Assembly (NCBI GenBank): GCA_937877765.1
Contig: CALGBN010000546.1
Coordinates: forward strand, 1-18,855
Direction of reading: 5' to 3'
Source: Candidatus Bathyarchaeota archaeon
Lineage (GTDB): Archaea > Thermoproteota > Bathyarchaeia > TCS64
Length of the DNA stretch: 18,855 nt
The translations under genes were made by a program, and so were the position numbers. The notes beneath the pieces were generated by a model. The model was not told where the DNA came from and searched no databases. It saw only the letters and a program-made list of their open reading frames with translations. The first letter of the stretch is position 1. Each line of letters begins with the position of its first letter. Shown here piece by piece: positions 1 to 6,908 of this stretch.

Positions 1-1284
1 GTCCATTATAACTAAATCATACCTGTTTCGTAGTTCCTTCAACGCCGCCCTTCCATCATCAACATGAAGCACTTCGATAGGTGTTTTGACCTCCTCAAGA
101 CTTTCTATTATGAACTCAGTAACGGTGACATTTTCTACTATCATTAGCACTTTTTTGGCTTCAGGTTCTTTCTTCTCTTCAATAACCGGTTCCGATTTTT
201 CTTCAACTAATTCAGGTTCTTCTAAGTGTGTTTCTGATACTTCTTGAGGTTCTTCAGACTCCTCAATTTGTGTTTCTTCAACTGGTTCTGGAACAGGTTT
301 TGATTTTGATTTATTTTTTGATTTCTTTTTACGTTTCTTCTTTGGTTTAAGTAATTTTGAGACTCGACTAATGGATTTCTGTAATATCTCATTTTCCTGT
401 TTCTTTTTCTTTGGTTTGGGTTTCTTTTTTGGTTTTTTCTCTATCTTTGGCTCGGGTTTGGGCTCAATCTTTGGTTCTTTTTGCTCTTGATCTTGGTCGG
501 CTATGATTTCTGGCTCTGTTTCTTTGGTGATTGGTGCTGGTTCGGGTTCTTTTTCTGGCTCAGGCTCTTTTTTATTTTTTTCAGTTTTGATCATTACTGG
601 GTTTTCAAATGGAGGTGGTCTTGGTTTACTTTTCTTTGATTTGGGTAATAATATTTGGTCTTCTGGAACAAGTGAATATGAAACTGAGTTTAAATAATGG
701 GTCTGAGAGGAATTGAATTTTGTATTACATTTCAAACAGATCATTTTTAGATTATTTTTTGAAACAGATGTGCCACAGTCCTGACACTCAAAGTTAGTGT
801 CACTGACGCTGTAAAACCCAGGTGTGCCTTCTGGGGCGTCTTCATCAAGTAATTCATTACATCGTGGGCATCTTAGTAACAAACCTTCAACGAATTCTTC
901 TTTTTGACCCCAATATTCACATTCAGCGTGATACAGATCTACTCTTTTACCTATCTTTACTGAGCCACATCTGGGGCACAATAATAGAGTCATAATTGCG
1001 TGCCCACCGCATTTTGGGCATAGTAAAACTACACCTTTATCGTTTTTCTTGATTCTGCCTTTGGTTACAAGACTTTCTAGTAGTTGAATTATCTCTTTTT
1101 CGCTGTAATAATTAAGGAATTGTTCTATTTTAACGAGTTGTACCTCGTTTTTCATGTACTTGATATTGATAACACTTGGCTCCAGTTTCCCCATTAACTC
1201 AATGAAAAATGATTCTTCTACAGTTAGATCTAGCTTTGTCTCTGTTTCATGGCTTTCGCTGGTCTGTAACTGGTCTTGTATCAT
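1..1284 (-). CDS. TackOD1-like zinc protein with C-terminal receiver domain (partial, 3' end off the window)
   Basis: The first 428 residues are present; the last codon in the window is the Asp of a receiver-type 'YDLVIMD' strand. Residues 20-85 look like a small helical or winged-helix region. Residues 89-186 hold six metal-binding pairs: C89/C92, C103/C106, H119/C122, C139/C142, C167/C170 and C183/C186. The first five pairs and their spacing match my memory of TackOD1, an archaeal output domain of response regulators. Residues 215-375 are a low-complexity Lys/Pro/Glu linker, probably disordered. From about 378 a CheY-like receiver begins (VLMIVEN...), where the usual acidic pair is E-N, and the likely phospho-acceptor is D428. 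The ATG at 1284 follows an in-frame TAA four codons upstream, so the start is firm. Role inferred: phosphorylation-controlled binding to DNA or a partner. Its histidine kinase is not in the window. The domain order (output first, receiver last) is unusual. Confidence 0.8.
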   Translation of the reverse strand, partial: MIQDQLQTSESHETETKLDLTVEESFFIELMGKLEPSVINIKYMKNEVQLVKIEQFLNYYSEKEIIQLLESLVTKGRIKKNDKGVVLLCPKCGGHAIMTLLLCPRCGSVKIGKRVDLYHAECEYWGQKEEFVEGLLLRCPRCNELLDEDAPEGTPGFYSVSDTNFECQDCGTSVSKNNLKMICLKCNTKFNSSQTHYLNSVSYSLVPEDQILLPKSKKSKPRPPPFENPVMIKTEKNKKEPEPEKEPEPAPITKETEPEIIADQDQEQKEPKIEPKPEPKIEKKPKKKPKPKKKKQENEILQKSISRVSKLLKPKKKRKKKSKNKSKSKPVPEPVEETQIEESEEPQEVSETHLEEPELVEEKSEPVIEEKKEPEAKKVLMIVENVTVTEFIIESLEEVKTPIEVLHVDDGRAALKELRNRYDLVIMD

Positions 1285-1372
1285 GTCAAACCTGTGTTAC
1301 TCGATACTCAAAATATCGGACTAGACGTATTAACAGAAACGGATGTATAACATGTATTACTATTCTTATGCC

Positions 1373-1380
1373 AAAAAAAA
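1373..1380 (-). terminator. Oligo-T terminator after tRNA-Phe
   Basis: Eight consecutive T on the minus strand lie about 17 nt past the 3' end of tRNA-Phe, preceded by an AT-rich stretch and with no hairpin. That is the usual form of an archaeal terminator. It separates the tRNA from the TackOD1-like gene downstream on the same strand. Confidence 0.5.
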
Positions 1381-1396
1381 TCAGATATAAAATAAT

Positions 1397-1473
1397 TGGT
1401 GCCGCCGGAGTGATTTGAACACTCGGCACCCCGGTCTTCAGCCGGGCGCTCTCCCAGGCTGAGCTACGGCGGC
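1397..1473 (-). tRNA. tRNA-Phe (GAA)
   Basis: On the minus strand a complete cloverleaf folds: acceptor GCCGCCG with CGGCGGC, anticodon stem CCCGG/CCGGG around the loop CTGAAGA (anticodon GAA), and T arm GAGTG-TTCAAAT-CACTC. The discriminator base is A and CCA is encoded (1397-1399). No intron is present. Confidence 0.97.
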
Positions 1474-1500
1474 AGGTACTTCAAGTAAACCCCGTTAATA

Positions 1501-1510
1501 GCATAAAAGC
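1501..1510 (-). promoter_or_regulatory. TATA box for tRNA-Phe
   Basis: On the minus strand GCTTTTATGC is centred about 32 nt upstream of the mature tRNA 5' end, with a purine-rich BRE-like AAG just before it. Transcription would start near 1479, leaving a short leader for RNase P to remove. Confidence 0.5.
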
Positions 1511-1566
1511 CTTACTCGGTAGCAAACTTGTTAGCTACAATCTAGAGATGTAAAAATCTCTTGTAT

Positions 1567-1941
1567 CTATTTCTTGTGGAATAGTCCTTGAACAGTGAAA
1601 TAAACTCCCTCGATCAACAGTATTGGTATATAGGCGAGAATATACAGGGTTTGATACATATTATCCTTGAATGTTGACGGAGTAAGTTCATAGAGCAACT
1701 CCAATGGTACTTTTGTAGCACCAGATATCCTAGTCTTGTAATCCAATTTAACGTTTAAAATAAGCCTCTTCAAAAACCCACGGTTTTCTCTGAATATACG
1801 CGCATGTTCTCTTTCATGTTTTAAGATAGAATCATGTATAACATTGTATTTCTTGAGTCCCTCGTGAAGTATGATGATATCGGATTTGTAGTTGTATTCG
1901 CCGAGGGCACGTGGGCAGGGATGATAATGTATCTTTGGCAA
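1567..1941 (-). CDS. Small HEXXH-motif membrane-associated protein, putative zincin
   Basis: A 124-residue protein of no family I recognise. Residues around 42-46 read H-E-R-E-H, which fits HEXXH, the zinc-binding core of many metallopeptidases, followed by 'ARIF'. The N-terminal part contains 'SDIIILHEGLKKYNVIHDSILKHE', like the strand before the active helix in zincins. About residues 95-120 form one hydrophobic segment, probably a membrane anchor. The start is TTG: the upstream in-frame codons run into a TGA and no ATG occurs until late in the protein. There is no Shine-Dalgarno site; a TATA-like element (minus-strand GATAAAAC near 1972-1979) suits near-leaderless expression. No third zinc ligand is obvious, so enzymatic activity is a guess. 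It is divergent from the aminopeptidase gene. Confidence 0.65.
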   Translation of the reverse strand: MPKIHYHPCPRALGEYNYKSDIIILHEGLKKYNVIHDSILKHEREHARIFRENRGFLKRLILNVKLDYKTRISGATKVPLELLYELTPSTFKDNMYQTLYILAYIPILLIEGVYFTVQGLFHKK

Positions 1942-2033
1942 CGTTGATCACGTTAGTTATTGTTTATCTACACAGTTTTATCACGGTTACGCTGAATGAA
2001 AACGATAAATTCTCGTCAAGGGATTATCAACCT

Positions 2034-4046
2034 ATGTTCAAAGAGGCATACAAGAAACTGGAGAAAGAGGTCTCCGGTCCAATAGCATTAGGGCATGTCG
2101 CGGAAATAGCGAAACACCACAGGATTCAAGCAAGTCCCGGTATTCGTGACGCATGCAATTATGCTATTCAAGAGTTCAAGAAATATGGAATAGATGCAAA
2201 ACTGCATAGTTATCCTGCGAATGGCGAGGATTATGACTGGACAAGTCTACGGTTTAAAGAGTGGAGCTGCAAGGATGCATGGCTTAAACTGGTGGAGCCA
2301 GATGAGAAATACATTGCTCGTTTCGGTGAGGAAAAGATACATGTTATCCAGAGAAGCATTTCAACAAATGGAGTAATAGAAGCCGAGGTTGTAGCCCCGG
2401 TGAATAAGGGTGAGGAACCAGAGGACTATGAGGCAATTGATGTAACGGGTAAACTTGTTCTCATGAATGGGGATGTACATAGGGTTCACGAGTTAGCTGT
2501 AGTTGAGCGTGGTGCACTTGGTTTGATCTTTGATGGTATGTTTGTCCGTCCGCCTAATCTTTTGGAGGGTGAGCTTGATGACGCTCTCAAGTATACTAGT
2601 TATTGGTGGAACCCCGGTGAACAGCTTGGCTATGGATGGGTCTTAACGCCTAGGACAGGTAGGGAGCTTCGTAAGCTGCTTGGTGAAGGAAAGACGGTAA
2701 AGGTGAAGGGTATGATAGATGCTAAGCTTTATGATGGGTATCTGGATAACGCGGTGGCTACGATTCCTGGTGAGACAGATGAAGAAGTTGTTCTCATTGG
2801 GCATATTTGTCATCCACAGCCCAGTGCTAATGATAACGCAAGCGGCTCAGGGGCTGTAATGGAAGCTGCGAGGGCGCTTAACAAACTCATCAAAGAAGGT
2901 TCGCTTGCTAAGCCAAAAAGGACTATTAGGTTTACTCTTGTTCCTGAGATGAGCGGAACCTATAGTTATCTTGTTGAACGTGAGGATGATATTCCCCGTA
3001 TGGTGGCTGCGTTGAATCTTGATATGGTTGGTGAAGATCAGGATCAGACTGGTAGCGTTTTGACGGTACATAAGACACCGGATAGTCTTCCTAGTTATGT
3101 GAACGCTGTAATGGAGGCGATATTTGAGGAATCTCAGAAGGAGATCGCTGCTTTTGGCTCTGAACCGAAAACAGCATCTTTCAGACATGCTGTGGAGGAG
3201 TTTAGCTCTGGTAGTGATCACTACATCTATAGTGATCCGACTGTTGGCATTGGTTGTCCCATGATGATTCAGTGGCCGGATAAGTTCTATCACACTAGTG
3301 CAGATACGATCGATAAGGTGAGTCCAGATAGTTTGGCGAAGGTTGCGACTATTGCAGCTACTTATGTTTACTTCTTGGCGAATGCTGGTGATTTGGAGGC
3401 TCCTTGGATAGCTAGTCAGGTGATTAGTAGGGAGAAACAGGGTATCATCAAGCTGGTTCAGGAGACTCTCGATAAGTGTGCAACTCCAAAGATGGATCCG
3501 CATGAAGTGGATAAGCACAGGGATTGGCTTAGGGATAAACTGGAATATGATGTTGAGGTAGCTGCTGAGGCTATGAGGAGCATTAAACGAATTGCGCCTA
3601 ACAGTGATGATGTTATTGGTCCTTTCATCAGTGAGTTGATGACTTATGCGGATGAGGAGTATGATCATGCTGTTAAGATGTTGGAGGCTTTGGCCGAGAA
3701 ACAGGGTATCACGGAATTGCCTGATTATGAGCCTAAAGAGGTGGAAGAGCCTGATGGAGCTGATAGGGTTCCTGAGAAGCTTTATCGTGGTCCTGTGGCT
3801 AGTAGGCCTTGGCTGTTTAAGCTTGGTAGGGAGGATCGGGACGCTGTTCGTGCTTTGAATAAGAAGCATGGGGTTAGTTATGGGGGTCCTATGACTTTGG
3901 CGTTGTATTGGGCTGATGGTTCTCGGAGTATCGGTGAGATTAGTAGGCTTGTGGAGCTGGAGTCGGGTTCTACGAATCTTGCTTATATGGTTGAGTACTT
4001 TGGGTTTATGGAGAAGATGGGTTTAGTCAAGTTTGTTGACCGATAA
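2034..4046 (+). CDS. M28-family (DUF4910-type) zinc aminopeptidase with C-terminal winged helix
   Basis: A 670-residue predicted metallo-aminopeptidase releasing N-terminal residues from peptides. No signal peptide is seen, so it is probably cytoplasmic. A PA-like insert lies at about residues 120-200 ('VTGKLVLMNGDVHRV', 'RGALGLIFDG'). The zinc peptidase core follows: GHICHP (H257/H260), ANDNASG (D267), PEMSGT (E305), NLDMVGED (D330) and KFYHTSADT (H420), giving the His-Asp-Glu-Asp-His ligand order of M28 enzymes. A helical segment at about 450-600 and a winged-helix-like end ('GGPMTLALYWADGSRSIGEISRLV') match the DUF4910 architecture. The reading frame stays open back to an ATG at 1911, but that would overlap the divergent gene and its promoter; ATG 2034, preceded by AAGGGAT, gives the usual start of the family. 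Its last codons adjoin the tRNA-Val promoter. Confidence 0.88.
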   Translation: MFKEAYKKLEKEVSGPIALGHVAEIAKHHRIQASPGIRDACNYAIQEFKKYGIDAKLHSYPANGEDYDWTSLRFKEWSCKDAWLKLVEPDEKYIARFGEEKIHVIQRSISTNGVIEAEVVAPVNKGEEPEDYEAIDVTGKLVLMNGDVHRVHELAVVERGALGLIFDGMFVRPPNLLEGELDDALKYTSYWWNPGEQLGYGWVLTPRTGRELRKLLGEGKTVKVKGMIDAKLYDGYLDNAVATIPGETDEEVVLIGHICHPQPSANDNASGSGAVMEAARALNKLIKEGSLAKPKRTIRFTLVPEMSGTYSYLVEREDDIPRMVAALNLDMVGEDQDQTGSVLTVHKTPDSLPSYVNAVMEAIFEESQKEIAAFGSEPKTASFRHAVEEFSSGSDHYIYSDPTVGIGCPMMIQWPDKFYHTSADTIDKVSPDSLAKVATIAATYVYFLANAGDLEAPWIASQVISREKQGIIKLVQETLDKCATPKMDPHEVDKHRDWLRDKLEYDVEVAAEAMRSIKRIAPNSDDVIGPFISELMTYADEEYDHAVKMLEALAEKQGITELPDYEPKEVEEPDGADRVPEKLYRGPVASRPWLFKLGREDRDAVRALNKKHGVSYGGPMTLALYWADGSRSIGEISRLVELESGSTNLAYMVEYFGFMEKMGLVKFVDR

Positions 4047-4048
4047 AC

Positions 4049-4054
4049 TTTAAA
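4049..4054 (+). promoter_or_regulatory. TATA box for tRNA-Val
   Basis: TTTAAA begins 3 nt after the aminopeptidase stop codon and is preceded by A-rich sequence (BRE-like). Its centre is about 35 nt upstream of the mature tRNA-Val 5' end, the same spacing as for tRNA-Phe in this window. Confidence 0.55.
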
Positions 4055-4086
4055 CCTTCTTCCCTCTCCCTTATTGAACACTGGAT

Positions 4087-4161
4087 GGGCCGGTGGTCTA
4101 GTGGTATGACATCGCCTTGACGTGGCGAGGGTCGCAGGTTCAATCCCTGCCCGGCCCACCA
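4087..4161 (+). tRNA. tRNA-Val (GAC)
   Basis: Acceptor GGGCCGG pairs with CCGGCCC. The anticodon stem TCGCC/GGCGA encloses loop TTGACGT, anticodon GAC. The T arm is GCAGG-TTCAATC-CCTGC. The discriminator base is A and CCA is encoded. No intron is seen. T-rich sequence follows (4164-4172) and may end transcription. Confidence 0.97.
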
Positions 4162-4245
4162 TCCTTTGTTTTGGTGTCTACTGGTGGGTACTTTGGGAAA
4201 AAAAATTTCTTAGGCTGTTTTGGTGTGTTTTAGTTGAAAATGGGT

Positions 4246-4455
4246 TTATGTTGCTGGGGTTGGTTGTTTTTTGATGGGCTGGATCTCGATTTTTTGTAGG
4301 TTTGGCTTTACGGGGATCTTGGTTATCCTGTTTTTGTTGTAGGTTTTCCATTCATTATAGGACATACCCTGCATTTTATGTTCTATATTTTCTTCTTCAC
4401 TCAACAGTAGCAGTTGATATAGTCTGCTTCCAAGTCCCCGTCGAGTAGCCATCAT
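4246..4455 (-). CDS. Hypothetical small basic protein
   Basis: A 69-residue reading frame of no known family. The N-terminal half is amphipathic and helical ('RRGLGSRLYQLLLLSEEENIEHKM'); the C-terminal half is rich in Lys, Pro and Gln and probably extended. The composition looks like a real soluble protein rather than a shadow frame, and no other gene fills this stretch. ATG 4455 is followed at once by a second ATG. There is no Shine-Dalgarno site. An inverted repeat (4468-4487) sits 13 nt upstream. It could be an unusual chance frame. Confidence 0.45.
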   Translation of the reverse strand: MMATRRGLGSRLYQLLLLSEEENIEHKMQGMSYNEWKTYNKNRITKIPVKPNLQKIEIQPIKKQPTPAT

Positions 4456-4467
4456 GGGGTTACAAAA

Positions 4468-4487
4468 GAATTGATGTAATTCAATTC
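4468..4487. repeat. Inverted repeat GAATTGA-N6-TCAATTC
   Basis: Perfect 7-base arms around a 6-base spacer, 13 nt upstream of the small gene at 4246-4455. It is too short and AT-rich for a convincing terminator, so an operator is more likely. The function is not shown by the sequence. Confidence 0.4.
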
Positions 4488-4608
4488 GTGATAACCTTTT
4501 GTGTATTACTTTTACACATGTTCATAAAAGGGTGATTTGAGGTTAGGATAATTAGAAAAATATGTAAATCAATTATCTCGTTTCATATCTAATAAAAAAG
4601 GTTGGGAG

Positions 4609-5073
4609 TTAGGATAACTCCGTAATAGCCCTCAGCAGATCACTATTTCTAAGAATTCCAGCTATATCCCCATCATTGTTGAGCACTAGAACTTGTTCTA
4701 GTGAGTTTCGTGCAAGTAATTGTATTGCTTCTTCGACTGTGTTAGATTCACCTATGCTTATTGCTAGGTTGTTTCCATCAAAGCCACATGATTCCATGAA
4801 GTTTATGGTCTTTGGATTGTTCATGAGTTCCGAGAGAAACATTCCTCTAAACTCGGTTGGAATATCATCCATGAATATTTTGTCAACAACATTTGTAAGA
4901 ACCTCATGGATTATAGATTCTGCAGAAACCATTCCACACAGCTTACCTGCTTCCATCACGATGGCATATTCATGCCCTGTTTCCACCATTCGTTTCGCTA
5001 CAGTATCAAGGGTGTCTGAGGGAGAAACTGAAAGGTAGCCTTTTGTCATATATGTGCTGACCGCCGATTTCAT
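4609..5073 (-). CDS. CBS-domain pair protein
   Basis: A 154-residue protein of two CBS motifs, modules that usually bind adenine nucleotides or S-adenosylmethionine and sense cell energy state. CBS1 covers roughly residues 5-58 ('YMTKGYLSVSPSDTLDTVAKRMVETGHEYAIVM'), CBS2 roughly 100-152 ('NLAISIGESNTVEEAIQLLARNSLEQVLVL', 'GILRNSDLLRAI'). They are separated by an unusually long helical spacer with several Met and Asn. No catalytic domain is attached, so it is probably a stand-alone sensor or partner subunit. AGGAG sits 11 nt before ATG 5073. It is divergent from the Lrp gene, with 227 bases of shared control region. Confidence 0.88.
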   Translation of the reverse strand: MKSAVSTYMTKGYLSVSPSDTLDTVAKRMVETGHEYAIVMEAGKLCGMVSAESIIHEVLTNVVDKIFMDDIPTEFRGMFLSELMNNPKTINFMESCGFDGNNLAISIGESNTVEEAIQLLARNSLEQVLVLNNDGDIAGILRNSDLLRAITELS

Positions 5074-5107
5074 TTTCGTCTCATCTCCTACCTTTTGGTG
5101 ATCAAGA

Positions 5108-5119
5108 TGTACTTGTACA
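5108..5119. promoter_or_regulatory. Candidate operator palindrome TGTACTTGTACA
   Basis: Arms TGTAC/GTACA flank two bases. The site lies 35-46 nt upstream of the CBS gene start, just downstream of a minus-strand TATA-like CAATATTTAG (5126-5135), which is where an archaeal repressor would block initiation. The divergent Lrp regulator is an obvious candidate ligand, but this is inference. Confidence 0.35.
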
Positions 5120-5300
5120 CCATTTCTAAATATTGAAAATAGGAATATAACACTATCCTAAAAATTATCATTCTGGATATTAAGTAGATCAGTATGTTTA
5201 CAATTTGTATATAATTTATTTTAGCTAATTTCGTTTTGGCGTAGAAAAAACAAGAAGTGAAACTTTTTCTAGTAAGACCATATAGTATCTAAGAATCAAA

Positions 5301-5759
5301 ATGTCGGAACAAGTCTTGGATGAAATTGATAAAAAATTACTACAGATACTACAAGATAACTGCAAACATAATTTTACTCAGATAGGTAACGAGCTAGATA
5401 TTGCTGAATCTACCGTAAGATACCGGATTGAAAGACTTGAAAAAAGAGGAATAATCACCAATTACATTGCCTTAATTAATCCAAGGATGGTCGGATTGAC
5501 CATCACTGCGATAATGATGATAAAGATAAACCCTCAAAAGATACGAGATATTTCATCAAGACTAGCAAAATTCAAAGAACTGAGACATCTCTTTAGAACA
5601 ACAGGCCAATATGATATGATCTCAGTCGTTAATGCCCGAGATATATCGCATCTCAATAAACTAATGTCAGAGATTAAACAAATCGATGGAATCAATGAGC
5701 TTATCGTCGAGGTAGCTACTGAGTTGGTAAAAGTAGACCCAAAATTCTCGATTGAATAA
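5301..5759 (+). CDS. Lrp/AsnC-family transcriptional regulator
   Basis: A 152-residue regulator of standard length for the family. Residues 5-60 form the helix-turn-helix ('LDEIDKKLLQILQDN', 'FTQIGNELDIAESTVRYRIERLEKRGII'), binding DNA as a dimer or octamer. Residues 65-150 form the RAM ligand-binding domain, which usually senses an amino acid ('TGQYDMISVVNARDISHLNKLMSEIKQIDGI'). The effector cannot be read from the sequence. There is no Shine-Dalgarno site before ATG 5301; T-rich TATA-like sequence near 5261-5270 may drive a short leader. Candidate targets are the divergent CBS gene and the operon just downstream. Confidence 0.93.
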   Translation: MSEQVLDEIDKKLLQILQDNCKHNFTQIGNELDIAESTVRYRIERLEKRGIITNYIALINPRMVGLTITAIMMIKINPQKIRDISSRLAKFKELRHLFRTTGQYDMISVVNARDISHLNKLMSEIKQIDGINELIVEVATELVKVDPKFSIE

Positions 5760-5813
5760 GTCTTTTTGCGATACCTACAAAAAAATAGAGTCGTTATTGT
5801 TTTTTCGTCATAG

Positions 5814-5820
5814 TTTATAT
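5814..5820 (+). promoter_or_regulatory. TATA box for the DUF454-CPBP-UbiA operon
   Basis: TTTATAT is centred 35 nt upstream of the first ATG (5852), predicting a start of transcription near 5843 and a leader of about 9 nt. This marks the operon as separate from the Lrp gene upstream. Confidence 0.5.
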
Positions 5821-5851
5821 CCAATAATCACTGTGTTAGGATAATATTTGG

Positions 5852-6253
5852 ATGGAGATAATGCTGGAGAAAAAAGATACAGGCACAGTCAAAAAATACA
5901 TCTATCTAATAGTGGGTAGCCTTGCTTTAGTAGCGGGTATTATTGGTGTTTTCTTACCTATTTTACCGACCACCCCTTTTGTATTATTGTCGGCTTGGTG
6001 TTTTTTCAGAAGCTCGGATAAACTCTATAAATGGGTCATTAATAATGAGACGTTTGGACCTACAATAATGAATTATCAGCAGGGAAAAGGGATTACTCAA
6101 AAGACACGTATTCGGGCAATAGTCATGATGTGGGCTACAATCAGCGTTTCTGCATATTTCTTCGTTTCTAATCTATATGTGATAGGGATAATGTATCTTG
6201 TAGCCATCAGCGTCTCTGTATACCTATACAGGCTACCTACAGCCACAGAATAA
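5852..6253 (+). CDS. DUF454 (YbaN-like) inner-membrane protein
   Basis: A 133-residue membrane protein. The family signature is clear: 'LPILPTTPFVLLSAWCFFRSSDKLYKWV', then 'FGPTIMNYQQGKGI' and a basic stretch before a second hydrophobic pair. Three to four membrane segments are seen (about 15-50 and 85-125). The biochemical role of DUF454 proteins is not established. Two starts are possible: ATG 5852 fits the promoter and short leader, while ATG 5861 is preceded by GGAGAT and gives 130 residues. First gene of an operon with the CPBP protease and UbiA genes (gaps of 35 and 23 nt). Confidence 0.85.
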   Translation: MEIMLEKKDTGTVKKYIYLIVGSLALVAGIIGVFLPILPTTPFVLLSAWCFFRSSDKLYKWVINNETFGPTIMNYQQGKGITQKTRIRAIVMMWATISVSAYFFVSNLYVIGIMYLVAISVSVYLYRLPTATE

Positions 6254-6288
6254 ATTCTATTAACTATATGCTATAAGGAAGATAAGAG

Positions 6289-6885
6289 ATGAAGATACCT
6301 GATAGAAAAGTAATCTTTGGATTAGGTTTGGCTTTTTTATTGTGGTGTTTTGTTTTTCTCAGTAATTTTCTTGTCAGTTTCTGGTATCGAGTTACCGCAA
6401 GCTCTCTGATTCTCACAGTTTATGCTTACTCAAATGTGGGAGCACCAAAGACAATAACCACAAAAGAGATTGTTGTGGGAGTTGTTTCGGGGTTATTGCT
6501 TTATGGACTCTTTCTATTCGGGTTTACTGTGTTCAAACCGTTCTTAGAGGCGGATGCAAACAATGTCTATGTCTTTAGAAGCGAACTTCCTATGATCATA
6601 CCAGCTATTTTGCTGTTAATCACTGGTTTTTGTGAAGAGTATTTTTGGCGAAGTTATATACAGAGTAACTTCACTAATCTTTTCGGTAAAACGGGCATCC
6701 TGTACACTTCTATCTTGTATGCTTTGATCCATATATCTACCTTTAACCTTGGTTTGGTTGCTGCTGCATTTATTGCTGGATTAGTATGGGGAGTATTATA
6801 TGATCAACTTGATTCATTTTGGATTGTAGTCTTCTCGCATATTGTTTGGACCGAGTTGATCTTTGTTTTTCTTCCATTGCTATGA
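6289..6885 (+). CDS. CPBP-family intramembrane metalloprotease (CAAX/Abi type)
   Basis: A 198-residue protein with about six hydrophobic segments. The CPBP motifs are visible: EExxxR as 'CEEYFWR' (about residues 114-119), then 'YALIHIS' with the motif 2 His, and 'FSHIVWTE' with the motif 3 His. These residues form the glutamate/histidine active site known from Rce1. Known members cleave prenylated proteins, act in bacteriocin immunity or have no known substrate. The start at 6289 has AAGGAAG about 8 nt upstream. Its place just before a prenyltransferase gene hints at a prenyl-lipid setting, but the enzyme's substrate is unknown. Confidence 0.85.
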   Translation: MKIPDRKVIFGLGLAFLLWCFVFLSNFLVSFWYRVTASSLILTVYAYSNVGAPKTITTKEIVVGVVSGLLLYGLFLFGFTVFKPFLEADANNVYVFRSELPMIIPAILLLITGFCEEYFWRSYIQSNFTNLFGKTGILYTSILYALIHISTFNLGLVAAAFIAGLVWGVLYDQLDSFWIVVFSHIVWTELIFVFLPLL

Positions 6886-6908
6886 CGAAACATATATTCT
6901 AGGATAAG

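Noticed and set aside
503..697. Gly/Ser-rich plus-strand frame
   Set aside because: It is the complement of the Lys/Pro/Glu linker of the TackOD1-like protein, a low-complexity shadow.
1209..1418. 69-codon plus-strand frame
   Set aside because: It runs into the tRNA-Phe gene and overlaps the firm start of the TackOD1-like gene.
1911..2033. Longer start for the aminopeptidase, with an apparent N-terminal hydrophobic segment
   Set aside because: It would overlap the divergent gene and both promoters, and the family normally begins near the MFKEAYKKL segment. The hydrophobic stretch is translated intergenic DNA.
2847..3869. A 340-codon open frame on the minus strand opposite the aminopeptidase
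   Set aside because: The translation is rich in Ser, Thr, Arg, His and Ile with no motif, and the plus-strand frame has all M28 metal ligands. It is open because the plus strand there is G/T-rich.
4541..5844. Repeated GTTAGGATAA at about 4541, 4609 and 5835 as a regulatory repeat
   Set aside because: One copy overlaps the CBS stop codon, spacing and strand context differ, and short AT-rich words recur by chance here.
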